NCBI GenBank assembly: GCA_020637755.1
Contig: JACKJW010000014.1
Span: 1 to 64,000 of the forward strand
Length of the DNA: 64,000 nucleotides
Reading direction: 5' to 3'
From: Brucellaceae bacterium
GTDB lineage: Bacteria > Pseudomonadota > Alphaproteobacteria > Rhizobiales > Rhizobiaceae
Positions 19,201 to 28,418 of this stretch are shown here, piece after piece. The notes beneath the pieces were generated by a model. The model did no database searches. It was not told where the DNA came from and saw nothing but the letters and a program-made list of their open reading frames with translations. The translations under genes were made by a program, and so were the position numbers. Within the stretch, counting starts at the first letter, position 1. The number at the start of each line of letters is the position of its first letter.

Positions 19201-19752
19201 CTCGGCACCGGGCACGAAGAGATCGAGAATGCCGCCGCGCACGGCAAATTCGCCGACGTCGCGCACCGTGCCGGTACGCTCGAAGCCGTTCAGTTCCAGC
19301 CGGCGCGCCAGATCGGTCATGTCAGCGCGGTTGCCGGGCTTCAGCACCAGCGTCTGCGCCTCGATCATCTCGCGCGGTGGCACGCGCTGGAGCAGGCCGT
19401 TGGCGCTGGTGATGATGAACGCCGGATGCGGCTTGCGGGCAAGTGCGATCAGGCCGGCCAGCGCATCGATGCGCCGCGCGGCCGCGTCCGCGCCGGGCGA
19501 CACGCGATCATAGGGCAGGCAGTCCCAGGCCGGCAGTTCGAGCACGGGCAGGCCGGGGGCCGCAAAGGCCAGTGCCTGAACCAGTCCGGGAACGCGGGCG
19601 CCGTCGCGCGCCACAAAGAGCACCGGGCCACCCTCGCCCGCGTCTTCCAGGATGCGGGCCAGCGCGAAGGGTTCGTAGCCGTCGGCCACGCCGTCCATGG
19701 TGACAATGCGATGCAGGCCGGGCTTCAGCCCGGTGGGCGGAACGAGTGTCAT
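16261..19752 (-). CDS. mfd: Transcription-repair coupling factor
   Basis: 1163 aa, normal length for Mfd. The N-terminal third is the UvrB-like module; the CarD-like RNA polymerase interaction domain begins near residue 490 (GDIVVHAEHGIGRF). Helicase motif I GDVGFGKTEVAL is near residue 640 and motif II DEEQHFG near residue 742. The C-terminal TRCF domain follows. Mfd removes RNA polymerase stalled at lesions and recruits UvrA. It lies downstream of sdhE on the same strand with 36 bp between them. Confidence 0.97.
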   Translation of the reverse strand: MTLVPPTGLKPGLHRIVTMDGVADGYEPFALARILEDAGEGGPVLFVARDGARVPGLVQALAFAAPGLPVLELPAWDCLPYDRVSPGADAAARRIDALAGLIALARKPHPAFIITSANGLLQRVPPREMIEAQTLVLKPGNRADMTDLARRLELNGFERTGTVRDVGEFAVRGGILDLFVPGAEEPLRLDFFGDTLESIRAFDPASQRTTGQVKEMRLQAMSEVALTPETISRFRRAYIEAFGAPQRDDALYQAVSEGRRFAGMEHWLPLFYERMETVFDYLPGAPVIFDHLAHDAIAGREAQIREHYEARVSHGGAGEIPYKPVEPQRLYLTRDQAEKLARERLEISLTPFGQPAGGAGTVLHAGAVAGRNFAAERADPDANVFDHAVRHVAALRTAGKRVIVAGWTEGSLDRLAQILDEHGLGNMHPAATLRDAEKLGGQAVALAVLPVEHGFETATLAVLAEQDLLGDRLVRKARRNRKASDFISEVSSLAHGDIVVHAEHGIGRFMGLRTIEAAGAPHDCLELHYAGDGKLFLPVENIELLSRYGAEGSDAVLDRLGGVAWQARKAKLKKRLLEMAGQLIRIAAEREMRGAPKLFPPEGLYGEFAARFPYEETDDQQGAIDAVIDDLGKGRPMDRLICGDVGFGKTEVALRAAFVAAMEGLQVAVVVPTTLLARQHFKTFSQRFAGLPVKVRHASRFVGARELAETKKGLSDGTVDIVVGTHALLGSSVTFERLGLLIIDEEQHFGVKHKERLKELKSDVHVLTLSATPIPRTLQLSLSGVRELSLITTPPVDRMAVRTFISPFDPVVIRETLLRERYRGGQSFYVVPRISDLGEIRDFLSQTVPELKVAVAHGQIAPGELDDIMNAFYDGQYDVLLSTTIVESGLDIPTANTMIVHRADMFGLAQLYQLRGRVGRSKLRAYALFTLPARKQLTQTADRRLKVLQSLDTLGAGFQLASHDLDIRGAGNLLGEEQSGHIREVGYELYQQMLEEAVQEIRGEELTSDTGWSPQISVGTSVMIPEHYVPDLQLRMGLYRRLADLSTPQEIDGFGAELIDRFGPLPDEVQHLLKIVYIKALCRKANVEKLDAGPKGVVVQFRNKEFPNPGALVQYIAWQGSFAKIRPDQSVFLMRDLPSQEKRLAGAAVVMAQLAKIAEAAAA

Positions 19753-19788
19753 GCGGTCGGGTCTTGCGCTTTCGGGAACGGTCAGCCG

Positions 19789-20076
19789 TCAGAACGTCAT
19801 GGAATCGCGGTGGGCCAGCACGCGGCGGTACATGGGGGTGTCCTTGCCGGCCGGAACCGGCACCTCACCCATGATCCATTTGAACAGATCACGGTCGTCT
19901 TCCGCCATCAGCGTCTCGAGTGCGTCCAGATCGCTGTCGGGCATGGCGCGCAACACGTCGTCGGCAAACGAGCCGAGGATCAGGTCCATCTCGCGCATGC
20001 CGCGGTGCCACGCGCGGAACAGGATTTTCCGGCGGCGCGTATCCAGATCGGCGGAGGTTTCGGTGCTTCCGGTCAT
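19789..20076 (-). CDS. sdhE: SdhE family FAD assembly factor for succinate dehydrogenase
   Basis: 95 aa from the ATG at 20076; upstream in-frame codons lie opposite recG and are not used. The RGMREMD motif (residues 25-31) is the RGxxE signature of SdhE, needed for covalent attachment of FAD to SdhA, and LFKWIMGE is the second conserved block. Length fits the family. It is divergent from recG, with a 96 bp shared promoter region, and mfd follows it. Confidence 0.93.
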   Translation of the reverse strand: MTGSTETSADLDTRRRKILFRAWHRGMREMDLILGSFADDVLRAMPDSDLDALETLMAEDDRDLFKWIMGEVPVPAGKDTPMYRRVLAHRDSMTF

Positions 20077-20172
20077 GCTCTTGTCACCCTTGATGTCACG
20101 GCCAAGCATATAGAGGGGAAAAGCCCTCCTGTCAGCCTTTGCAGGCATGGCCGGAGCGCATAAGTTCGCGCC

Positions 20173-22275
20173 ATGCGCCCGTCCCTGCTTGATCCGCTGT
20201 TTGCATCCGTCACGACGCTCGAAGGTGTCGGCCCGAAGGTGGCGGCGCTTCTCGCCCGTATCGTGCCGGTCGATGTCACGGGCCGCGAGGCGCGCATCGG
20301 CGATCTCCTCTTCACCCTGCCCCATTCGGTGATCGACCGGCGCAACCGGCCAGGCATTGCGTTTTCCCCAGAGGGGGCGATCGTCACGCTCGAAGTGCGG
20401 ATCGACCGGCACCAGCCTCCCCCGCGCGGCCGCCACAACGTGCCCTACCGGGTCTTTGCCCATGACGAAACAGGCGAAATCGCGCTGACCTTCTTCCATG
20501 CCAAGGCGCCATGGCTGGAAAAGCTGCTGCCGGAAGGCGAAACGGTCACGGTCTCCGGCAAGGTGGAGTGGTTCAACGGGCGGCCGGCCATGGTGCACCC
20601 CGATCACATTGCCCGGCCCGGCGAGACGCTTCCCGATGTCGAACCGGTCTATCCGCTGACGGCTGGCCTGTCCGGCCGCGTGGTGCGCAAGGCGGTCGCC
20701 GCCGCGCTTGCCCGCCTTCCGGACCTGCCCGAATGGCAGGTGCCGGAGGTAATGCGCCGCAACACCTTTCCCACCTTCCGTGATGCGCTGGACCGGCTGC
20801 ATGATCCGCGCGACGGGCTGGACGTTGCGCCGGAAAGCGTGGCGCGGCGAAGGCTCGCCTATGACGAATTTCTCGCCGGTCAGGTGGCGCTGGCGCTGGT
20901 TCGGGCAAAAACCCACCGGCTGTCGGGACGCCCGCTGCCGGGTGCCGGGAACCTGCGCCAAAAACTTCGGGCGGCCCTGCCCTTCGCGCTCACGGCTTCG
21001 CAGGAAGAGGCCATCGGCGAAATTTCGGCCGATCTCGCCAGCGAAAACCGCATGCTCCGGCTGCTGCAGGGCGATGTCGGCTCCGGCAAGACGGTGGTGG
21101 CACTGATGGCGATGGCGCAGGCCGCGGAATCAGGCGCGCAATCGGTCATCCTTGCGCCGACTGAAATCCTCGCCCGGCAACACTTTGCCACCATTGCACC
21201 TCTTGCCGAACGAGCGGGCCTGCGCGCCGCCATCCTGACCGGCCGCGAGAAAGGGCGCGAGCGGGCAGCCATCCTGGAAGGGCTGGCGGACGGTTCGATC
21301 CACCTGGCCATCGGCACCCATGCGTTGTTTCAGGAGGGCGTGACCTTTCATGATCTCGGCCTTGCTGTCATCGACGAGCAACACCGCTTCGGCGTGCACC
21401 AGCGCCTCGCCATGACGGCCAAGGGCAATGCACCGGACATGCTGGTGATGACCGCCACGCCAATCCCGCGCACGCTGGTGCTGGCGGCCTTTGGCGACAT
21501 GGATGTCTCCCGGCTGACGGAAAAACCCGCCGGGCGGCAGCCGATCCGAACCGTGACCGTTCCGGACACGCGCCTGGGTGAGATCGTTTCGCGCATGCAG
21601 GCTGCCGTGGACGAGGGCAAGAAAATCTACTGGATCTGCCCGCTGGTGGAGGATTCCGAAGAGCTCGACCTGATGTCCGCCGAACAACGCTTCGAGAGCC
21701 TGCTACCAGTCTTCGGTGACCGGCTCGGGCTGGTGCATGGGCGTATGGGCGGCGCGGAAAAGGACGCCGCGATGGAGGCCTTCAAGGCCGGCCGGACCCG
21801 CCTGCTGGTGGCAACCACCGTGATCGAGGTTGGCGTTGATGTGCCCGATGCTTCCGTGATGGTGATCGAACATGCCGAACGCTTCGGCCTGGCGCAATTG
21901 CACCAGCTGCGCGGGCGTGTGGGCCGCGGAAACGAGGCGTCAAGCTGCGTCCTGCTTTACAAGGGGCCGCTCGGCGAGACGGCACACCGGCGCCTCGAAG
22001 TGATGCGCGAGACCGATGACGGCTTCGTCATCGCCGAGGAAGACCTGAAACTGCGTGGCGAGGGCGAGCTGCTTGGCACACGGCAATCCGGAACGCCGGG
22101 ATTTCGCGTTGCCAGCATCGAGGCACATGGTGACCTGCTGGCTATCGCGCGGGATGATGCGCGCCTGCTTCTGGCGCAGGACCCTGAACTGGAAGGCCCG
22201 CGCGGACAGGCGGTCCGCAATCTGCTCTATCTCTTCGGAAGGGATGAGGCGGTGCGCCTGCTGCGCGCCGGCTGA
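20173..22275 (+). CDS. recG: ATP-dependent DNA helicase RecG
   Basis: 700 aa, usual length. The N-terminal OB-type wedge domain (VEWFNGRPAMVHPDHI region) is followed by helicase motif I GDVGSGKTVVAL near residue 300, the Walker B form DEQHRFG near residue 400, and the C-terminal LHQLRGRVGRG motif. RecG reverses stalled replication forks and processes D- and R-loops. It starts divergently from sdhE-mfd; only 5 bp separate its end from the convergent DUF502 gene. Confidence 0.97.
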   Translation: MRPSLLDPLFASVTTLEGVGPKVAALLARIVPVDVTGREARIGDLLFTLPHSVIDRRNRPGIAFSPEGAIVTLEVRIDRHQPPPRGRHNVPYRVFAHDETGEIALTFFHAKAPWLEKLLPEGETVTVSGKVEWFNGRPAMVHPDHIARPGETLPDVEPVYPLTAGLSGRVVRKAVAAALARLPDLPEWQVPEVMRRNTFPTFRDALDRLHDPRDGLDVAPESVARRRLAYDEFLAGQVALALVRAKTHRLSGRPLPGAGNLRQKLRAALPFALTASQEEAIGEISADLASENRMLRLLQGDVGSGKTVVALMAMAQAAESGAQSVILAPTEILARQHFATIAPLAERAGLRAAILTGREKGRERAAILEGLADGSIHLAIGTHALFQEGVTFHDLGLAVIDEQHRFGVHQRLAMTAKGNAPDMLVMTATPIPRTLVLAAFGDMDVSRLTEKPAGRQPIRTVTVPDTRLGEIVSRMQAAVDEGKKIYWICPLVEDSEELDLMSAEQRFESLLPVFGDRLGLVHGRMGGAEKDAAMEAFKAGRTRLLVATTVIEVGVDVPDASVMVIEHAERFGLAQLHQLRGRVGRGNEASSCVLLYKGPLGETAHRRLEVMRETDDGFVIAEEDLKLRGEGELLGTRQSGTPGFRVASIEAHGDLLAIARDDARLLLAQDPELEGPRGQAVRNLLYLFGRDEAVRLLRAG

Positions 22276-22280
22276 TCCGG

Positions 22281-23003
22281 TCAGGCTGCCGTGTCCGCCT
22301 TCTTGTCCGCATCCTTCGGCGGCAAAAGTCCCTTGCGGGCGGCAAGTTCGGCGGTTTTCGCCTTGTATTCCGGTGTGACCAGGCCTGCCGAAATGACGAG
22401 TTTGGCCGCCTCCTCCACTGACATGGCGAGGATGTGCACATCCTTTTTCGGCACGAAAAGCAGGAAGCCGGAGGTCGGGTTGGGCGTGGTCGGCAGGAAC
22501 ACGGCGACGGTGTCGCCGGTCTCCCCGCTCAGCAGGTCGTCGACCTCGCCGCGTGCTGGCGCAGCGATGAAAACGAGCGCCCACAGCCCCTTGCGCGGAT
22601 ATTCGACCAGCGCGACCTGCTTGAACGTGTTGGACTTGTCCGACAGCACCGTTTCGAGGATCTGCTTCAGGCCCTTGTAGATGTTGCGCACCAGCGGCAT
22701 CTGGTCGAGCAGGTATTCGCCATAATTGACGATGGCGCGGCCCATGAAATTGGCCGTCAGGAAGCCGATCATCGTAATGCCGAAAAGCGCGACGATCAGC
22801 CCGAAGCCCGGGACCGGAAACGGCAGATAGCTGTCGGGATTGTAGCGCGCCGGGATGTAGGGCTTTACCCAGCCATCCACCCAGCCGATGAACGACCATG
22901 CCAGGTAGGCGGTGATCGCCAGCGGCGCCAGCACGACGAAGCCAGTGAAAAAGTATGTACGCAGGCGAGCCATGCCGGAACGCTTGGTCTGGATTTCGCT
23001 CAT
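22281..23003 (-). CDS. DUF502 family membrane protein
   Basis: 240 aa from the ATG at 23003 (MSEIQTKRSG), preferred to an upstream in-frame start because homologs begin near this point. Two membrane helices, about residues 16-36 and 62-84, are followed by a soluble domain with LVRNIYKGLKQ, VALVEYPRKG and FLPTTPNPTSGFL, all diagnostic of DUF502. The C-terminal 30 residues are charged and Lys-rich. Function unknown; related to plant LCV/COV1 proteins, for which trafficking roles have been proposed. Commonly found beside recG in rhizobia. Confidence 0.9.
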   Translation of the reverse strand: MSEIQTKRSGMARLRTYFFTGFVVLAPLAITAYLAWSFIGWVDGWVKPYIPARYNPDSYLPFPVPGFGLIVALFGITMIGFLTANFMGRAIVNYGEYLLDQMPLVRNIYKGLKQILETVLSDKSNTFKQVALVEYPRKGLWALVFIAAPARGEVDDLLSGETGDTVAVFLPTTPNPTSGFLLFVPKKDVHILAMSVEEAAKLVISAGLVTPEYKAKTAELAARKGLLPPKDADKKADTAA

Positions 23004-23098
23004 GGATGCGGCCTGCCCCGGATTGTCGTCAACGCAACGAGATATAATGCAGCGCACGCGGCATTAACAGGGGCTGATACAAAGTGAGCCGCGCGCTT

Positions 23099-23118
23099 GC
23101 CTGCCCGGGCGGGCAGGC
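23099..23118 (-). terminator. Stem-loop directly after glmS
   Basis: GCCTGCCC and GGGCAGGC form a perfect 8 bp stem with a 4-base loop, abutting the glmS stop codon (23119-23121). No T run follows on the minus strand, so it may protect the 3' end or act with Rho rather than as a standard intrinsic terminator. Confidence 0.45.
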
Positions 23119-24942
23119 CTATTCGACCGTGACCGATTTGGCGAGGTTGCGCGGCTGGTCCACATCGGTGCCCATGAAGACTGCCGTGTGGTAGGCCAGA
23201 AGCTGGATCGGCAGCGCATAGATGATCGGTGCGATGAATTCCGGCACATCGGGCAGCACGATGGTTTCCATCGTTTCGATGGTTGCCGCTTCGGCGCCCT
23301 TGCGGTCGGTGATGAGGATGATCTTGCCGCCCCGCGCCGCCACTTCCTGCATGTTCGACACGGTCTTCTCAAAAATGCGGTCATGCGGGGCGATGACGAT
23401 AACGGGCATGTCCTCGTCGATTAGCGCGATAGGTCCGTGCTTCAACTCGCCCGCCGCATATCCCTCGGCATGGATATAGGAGATTTCCTTGAGCTTCAGT
23501 GCGCCTTCCATGGCGAGCGGGAAATTGGTGTCGCGGCCGAGATAGAGCACGTGCTTGTAGGAGGCGAGTTCACGCGCCACGCCCTCGATCTGCTTTTCCA
23601 GATGGAGCACCTGTGAGGCGATGCGCGGGGCTTCGGCCAGTTGCAGCACCAGCGCGCGCTCTTCATCCGGCGTGATGGTGCCGCGCTTGGAGGCCGCACG
23701 CAGCGCAAGGCTTGCCAGCACGGACAGCTGGCATGTGAAGGCCTTGGTGGAGGCGACGCCAATTTCGGGACCGGCAAAGGTCTGGAAGATGGCGTCGGAT
23801 TCGCGCGCAATGGTCGACTCACGCACATTGACCACGGCGCCGATGTCGAGGCCCTGCTCCTTGCAGTAGCGCAGCGAGGCCAGCGTATCGGCGGTTTCAC
23901 CGGATTGGGAGACGAAGAGCGCCGCATCGCCCTTGGAGAGCGGCATTTCGCGGTAGCGGAATTCCGAGGCGATATCGATATCGACCGGCAGGCGCGCATA
24001 GCGCTCGAACCAGTATTTCGAGATCAGCCCGGCATAGTAGGCCGTGCCGCATGCCGAAATCGCGAGACGGTTGACTTTCTCAAAATCAATCCGCGAATTC
24101 ATGGCCTTGGCGGAACCGGTTGAGAAATCGATGTAATTGGCCAGCGTGTGGGCGATCACTTCAGGCTGTTCATGGATTTCCTTCTCCATGAAGTGCCGGT
24201 GATTGCCCTTGTCGACCAGGAAGGCGGTGCCGACGGATTTTTGGCGCGCGCGCTCCACCGGTTTGCCGCTCTCGTCGAAGATGGCAATGGATTTGGAGGT
24301 GACGATGGCCCAATCCCCATCCTCAAGATAGGTGATGACATCGGTGAAGGGGGCGAGCGCAATGGCGTCGGACCCAATGAACATTTCGCCCTCGCCGAAG
24401 CCCACGGCCAGTGGCGATCCACGGCGCGCGGCGATCAGCAGGTCGGTCTCGCCATCAAACAGGATGGCAAGCGCAAAGGCACCGCGCAGGCGGCCGAGCG
24501 AGTTCTTCACCGCATCGACCGGCGAGGCGCCGCGGTCCAGCTCGCGCGTGACGATCTGCGCCACGGCTTCGGTGTCGGTGTCGGTCTCGAACTTGTAGCC
24601 ATCGGCCTCCAGCTCGTTGCGCAGCTCCCAGAAGTTCTCGATGATGCCGTTGTGTACCACGGCCAGGCGGCGGGTGGCATGGGGATGTGCATTGCGCTCG
24701 GTCGGCGCGCCATGGGTTGCCCAGCGCGTATGGCCGATGCCGATGAGGCCGCCGAGCGGTTCATCCTTCAGCCGGTTCTCCAGATTGACGAGCTTGCCCT
24801 CGGCCCGGCAGCGGGTCAGGTGGCCGGCCTCCAGCGTGGCGACACCGGCGGAGTCATAACCGCGATATTCGAGGCGTTTCAGTGCATCCACCAGCAACGG
24901 TGCCACCGGCTTGCGGCCCACAATTCCCACGATTCCGCACAT
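23119..24942 (-). CDS. glmS: Glutamine-fructose-6-phosphate aminotransferase (isomerizing)
   Basis: 607 aa. The N-terminus MCGIVG provides Cys2, the glutaminase nucleophile, followed by GHTRWATHG. Two SIS domains fill the C-terminal half (SQSGETADTLASLR and the C-terminal KSVTVE end). It makes glucosamine-6-phosphate, the first committed step toward UDP-GlcNAc for peptidoglycan and lipid A. It lies 160 bp after glmU on the same strand; no glmS ribozyme or obvious riboswitch is visible in that gap. Confidence 0.97.
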   Translation of the reverse strand: MCGIVGIVGRKPVAPLLVDALKRLEYRGYDSAGVATLEAGHLTRCRAEGKLVNLENRLKDEPLGGLIGIGHTRWATHGAPTERNAHPHATRRLAVVHNGIIENFWELRNELEADGYKFETDTDTEAVAQIVTRELDRGASPVDAVKNSLGRLRGAFALAILFDGETDLLIAARRGSPLAVGFGEGEMFIGSDAIALAPFTDVITYLEDGDWAIVTSKSIAIFDESGKPVERARQKSVGTAFLVDKGNHRHFMEKEIHEQPEVIAHTLANYIDFSTGSAKAMNSRIDFEKVNRLAISACGTAYYAGLISKYWFERYARLPVDIDIASEFRYREMPLSKGDAALFVSQSGETADTLASLRYCKEQGLDIGAVVNVRESTIARESDAIFQTFAGPEIGVASTKAFTCQLSVLASLALRAASKRGTITPDEERALVLQLAEAPRIASQVLHLEKQIEGVARELASYKHVLYLGRDTNFPLAMEGALKLKEISYIHAEGYAAGELKHGPIALIDEDMPVIVIAPHDRIFEKTVSNMQEVAARGGKIILITDRKGAEAATIETMETIVLPDVPEFIAPIIYALPIQLLAYHTAVFMGTDVDQPRNLAKSVTVE

Positions 24943-25102
24943 CTCGTCCGATTCCCTTCTGGCAATGTCCCGGCAGACGGCTTCCTCTAGCAGCCGTGCG
25001 GTGCATTGCGGTAATCACATTGCGTGTCACCTGCTGTAACAAGCACGCAGTCTGTGCAATCCAAGCACAAAAGCCTTTAAAGCCTGTTAGCGCGTGCAGC
25101 AC

Positions 25103-26461
25103 TCACCGCTTCTTGGCGGCTTTCTGGGCTGCAAAGCGCTCGCGCACCCTTGTGGCCATGCCGGGCTTGGTTTCCTGCCGCGCGCGCCCGAAGGCCACGG
25201 CATCGGCGGGTACATCGGCGGTGATGACACTGCCTGACGCGACATAGGCGTTGTCGCCGATGGCAACCGGCGCGACCAGCGCGGAATTCGACCCGATGAA
25301 GGCACCCTGCCCGATGCGCGTCAGGTGCTTGTTGTATCCGTCGTAATTGCAGGTGATCGTTCCGGCGCCGATATTGGCCTCATCCCCGATCTCCGCGTCG
25401 CCGATATAGGTGAGGTGGTTGACCTTGGCGCCCTTCCCGACCACCGCCTTCTTGACCTCACAGAAATTGCCGACCTTTGCATCGTCGCGCAGGTCCGCGC
25501 CGGGGCGCAGGCGCGCAAACGGCCCGATCTGGCTTCCGGCTGCTATGGTCGCGCCTTCCAGATGACAAAAGGCGTGGATGGTCGCCGCACCCTCGACGCG
25601 CACGCCCGGCCCGAACACCACGTTCGGTTCCACCACGGTCTCGGCGGCAACGGCCGTATCCCACGAGAAATGGACGGTATCAGGGGCCTGAAGGGTCACG
25701 CCCGCGATCATCATGGCGCGGCGTGTGCGGCGCTGCCATATGGCTTCGGCCTCCGACAGTTCGACGCGGTTGTTGATGCCAAGAACGGATTCATAGGCGA
25801 CTTCCAGTGCGGCGACCGGCAGGCCGCGCGCCACGGCGATCTCGACAATGTCGGTCAGGTAATATTCGCCCTTGGCGTTGTCGTTATTCACCGCGTCAAG
25901 AAGGGCGAGCGCGTGCGAACCGGCAATCGCCATCAGCCCGCCATTGCAGAAGGTGATGGCCCGCTCGGCGGCGCTCGCATCCTTTTCCTCGCGGATGGCA
26001 ATGAGCTTGCCGTCGCGCTCGACAAGGCGTCCGTAACCGGAGGGATTGTCCGTCCGGAAGCCCATCACCACGATGGCGGCGCCTTGAGCGAGTTTTTCGC
26101 GCGCGGAGACCAGTTCGCCCGCATCGATCAGCGGGGTGTCGCCGAACATCACCAACACATCGTCATGACCCTTGGCGACGGCCTCGCGGGCCGCCAGCAC
26201 GGCATGGGCAGTGCCGAGACGTTCGGTCTGGAGGTAGGTTGCGACTTGCGGCGCAAAGGGTTCGGCGGCCGTGCTCACCTTTTCGGCATCGCGGCCGACC
26301 ACCAGCGCGATGGAGCCGGAGCCGGAGGCCGCAGCGGCGCGCACCACATGGGCGACCATCGGCAGGTTGGCGATTTCGTGCAGCACCTTGGAGCGGCTGC
26401 TCTTCATGCGGGTGCCCTCACCTGCGGCAAGGATGACGGACAGGCAGCTGCGTTCGCTCAT
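25103..26461 (-). CDS. glmU: Bifunctional UDP-GlcNAc pyrophosphorylase / glucosamine-1-P acetyltransferase
   Basis: 452 aa. The N-terminal nucleotidyltransferase shows [19 protein letters not shown] (residues 11-29), with FGDTPLID further on. From about residue 250 the left-handed beta-helix of hexapeptide repeats begins, containing [22 protein letters not shown] and [11 protein letters not shown], the acetyltransferase active site. It completes UDP-GlcNAc synthesis. Upstream of glmS in what is probably one unit. Confidence 0.97.
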   Translation of the reverse strand: MSERSCLSVILAAGEGTRMKSSRSKVLHEIANLPMVAHVVRAAAASGSGSIALVVGRDAEKVSTAAEPFAPQVATYLQTERLGTAHAVLAAREAVAKGHDDVLVMFGDTPLIDAGELVSAREKLAQGAAIVVMGFRTDNPSGYGRLVERDGKLIAIREEKDASAAERAITFCNGGLMAIAGSHALALLDAVNNDNAKGEYYLTDIVEIAVARGLPVAALEVAYESVLGINNRVELSEAEAIWQRRTRRAMMIAGVTLQAPDTVHFSWDTAVAAETVVEPNVVFGPGVRVEGAATIHAFCHLEGATIAAGSQIGPFARLRPGADLRDDAKVGNFCEVKKAVVGKGAKVNHLTYIGDAEIGDEANIGAGTITCNYDGYNKHLTRIGQGAFIGSNSALVAPVAIGDNAYVASGSVITADVPADAVAFGRARQETKPGMATRVRERFAAQKAAKKR

Positions 26462-26582
26462 GGTCGTGAATTCCCGGTCGTGCGGACATGATTCTCGGTC
26501 TTCCGTATCGCATACGGACGCGAAAATGATAATCGGCAGGGGTGAAGCAATTGCGAATCATCCCCGGTGACGCCGCCCTGTC

Positions 26583-27539
26583 ATGACCCAGGCCCTTGAG
26601 AACAGTGCTGAAGCAGGCAAAGCCGGCGCCTTTGCCGTGATGGCGGTGACGCCGCTATTCTTCTCGTCCAACCTCATTTTCGGGCGTGACGTCGTGGGCG
26701 ATGTCGCCCCCTTCCTGCTCGCCGCCATCCGCTGGGCGCTTGTGGCGCTGTCACTTTCGCCCTTTCTGTGGCGGGACCGGACAACGGTCCAGCAAACCGT
26801 GGCCGGCCACTGGCGCTTCCTGCTGCTGCTCGGCTTCCTCGGCATGTTCATCTGTGGCGGGTTGGTCTATCTCGGCCTCACCATGACGACGGCGACCAAC
26901 GGAACGCTGATCTACACGACATCGCCGGTCATCATCATCCTTCTGGAAGCCGCTTTTTCCGGGCGCAGGATCGGCTGGCGCGAAGCTGTCGGCAGCGCGC
27001 TGGCCTTCGCAGGAGTCGCCGTGATCGTCCTGAAAGGCGACTGGCAGGCGCTGGCCTCGCTCCGCTTCAATCCCGGCGACCTGCTGTTCGTCGCCGCAGC
27101 AATCGCCTGGGCCGTCTATTCCATCCTCGGGCGCAAGCCGGTGATGACCCGCCTGGGGAATTTTTCCGCGCTCGGACTCACCGCGCTTTCAGGCACGCTT
27201 TGCCTCCTGCCTGTGGCCGTGTGGGAAGTGACGGCCGGCGATCCCCTGCCTGCCACGCCGCAGGCGTGGGGCAACATTGCCGGCATCGTGTTCTTCGCCT
27301 CGCTGCTCGCCTTTGCCGGGTTCCAGTTCGGGGTGCGCAGGCTCGGCGCCTCGCTTGCAGGCATTTTCATGTATCTGTTGCCCGCCTATGGCGTGTCGCT
27401 CGCCGTGCTGTGGCTGGGCGAGGAATTCCGCCCCTTTCACGCGGCGGGCATTGCGCTGGTCATGGCGGGCATTGTGCTCGCGACGTTCCCGGCCTCATGG
27501 GCGCGGCGCAAGCTGGCGCGCGGCAGGGACGAACCTTAG
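26583..27539 (+). CDS. DMT-superfamily transporter (EamA)
   Basis: 318 aa with ten predicted membrane helices in two EamA repeats (about residues 15-150 and 160-300). Features such as GGLVYLGLTMTTATNGTLIYTTSPV fit the drug/metabolite transporter group. It is divergent from glmU and ends convergently with ccdA, the two stop codons overlapping by 4 bp. Substrate cannot be predicted. No partner genes are evident, so it may be an independent insertion in this region. Confidence 0.88.
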   Translation: MTQALENSAEAGKAGAFAVMAVTPLFFSSNLIFGRDVVGDVAPFLLAAIRWALVALSLSPFLWRDRTTVQQTVAGHWRFLLLLGFLGMFICGGLVYLGLTMTTATNGTLIYTTSPVIIILLEAAFSGRRIGWREAVGSALAFAGVAVIVLKGDWQALASLRFNPGDLLFVAAAIAWAVYSILGRKPVMTRLGNFSALGLTALSGTLCLLPVAVWEVTAGDPLPATPQAWGNIAGIVFFASLLAFAGFQFGVRRLGASLAGIFMYLLPAYGVSLAVLWLGEEFRPFHAAGIALVMAGIVLATFPASWARRKLARGRDEP

Positions 27540-28279
27540 CCGATCGACTGGAACACCGGGAAGGTTTCCAGCAGCCAGAACGAAAAGCTCTGCATGCCGC
27601 CGGTCATGAACAGGATGCCCGCGATCACCAGCAGGCCGCCCATCACCTTTTCCACCTTGCCGAGATGGACGCGGAATCGGGCCAGGAAGCGCATGAAGGC
27701 GCCGGAAAAGAAGGCGGCCAGCAGGAAGGGTATGCCGAGGCCCGCCGAATAGACCGCCAGCATGGCCGCGCCTTCGGCCGCCGTCTCGCGCCCGCCGGCC
27801 AGTGTCAGGATGGACCCCAGAACCGGGCCGATGCAGGGCGTCCAGCCGAAGGCGAAGGCGAGGCCCATCAAGTAGGCCGCGCCCATGCCCGCCGGGCGCT
27901 GTTGTCCCTGGAAGCGGACCTCGCGTGACAGGAAGGGAATGCGCAGGATGCCGAGGAAATTCAGGCCCATCACAATGATGAAGAGACCGGCTGCGATGGC
28001 GAGCGGTTCCTGCCACAGGCGCAGGAACCGGCCAATGGCTGTCGCGCTGGCGCCGAGCGCCACGAACACGGTGGTGAACCCGGCCACGAAGGCAAGCGAG
28101 GCCATGAAGAGCGCACGGCGGGACGGGCCTGCGGCACCGGCCTGACCGGCATCACCGCGGAAATCCTCCACCGAGACACCGGCCATGTAGCACAGATAGG
28201 GCGGCACCAGCGGCAGGACGCAAGGCGACAGGAAAGACAGCGCGCCCGCGCCCAATGCACTGAGGAAACCATAATCCAT
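27536..28279 (-). CDS. ccdA: Cytochrome c biogenesis protein CcdA
   Basis: 247 aa, six membrane helices. The two redox cysteines of the family are visible in SPCVLPLVPPYLC near residue 20 and GWTPCIGPVLGS near residue 135. CcdA passes electrons from cytoplasmic thioredoxin across the membrane to periplasmic thiol-disulfide proteins used in cytochrome c maturation. No thioredoxin-like partner is adjacent. Its 3' end overlaps that of the convergent EamA gene. Confidence 0.92.
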   Translation of the reverse strand: MDYGFLSALGAGALSFLSPCVLPLVPPYLCYMAGVSVEDFRGDAGQAGAAGPSRRALFMASLAFVAGFTTVFVALGASATAIGRFLRLWQEPLAIAAGLFIIVMGLNFLGILRIPFLSREVRFQGQQRPAGMGAAYLMGLAFAFGWTPCIGPVLGSILTLAGGRETAAEGAAMLAVYSAGLGIPFLLAAFFSGAFMRFLARFRVHLGKVEKVMGGLLVIAGILFMTGGMQSFSFWLLETFPVFQSIG

Positions 28280-28418
28280 CTTGCTATCGTCTCCGCTGTT
28301 ACGCCTGCTTAGCGCGCTGCCACCTCACGTGCCAATGACCTTTGCGCGACTGGTCATCAAATGAAAATGGCGAAAGCATCGCTCCCGCCTTGTCTCAAAC
28401 GTGCCGGATGGACCGCGC

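Noticed and set aside
24943..25102. glmS ribozyme or riboswitch between glmU and glmS
   Set aside because: No conserved core or pairing of that element; proteobacterial glmS is normally controlled by small RNAs instead.
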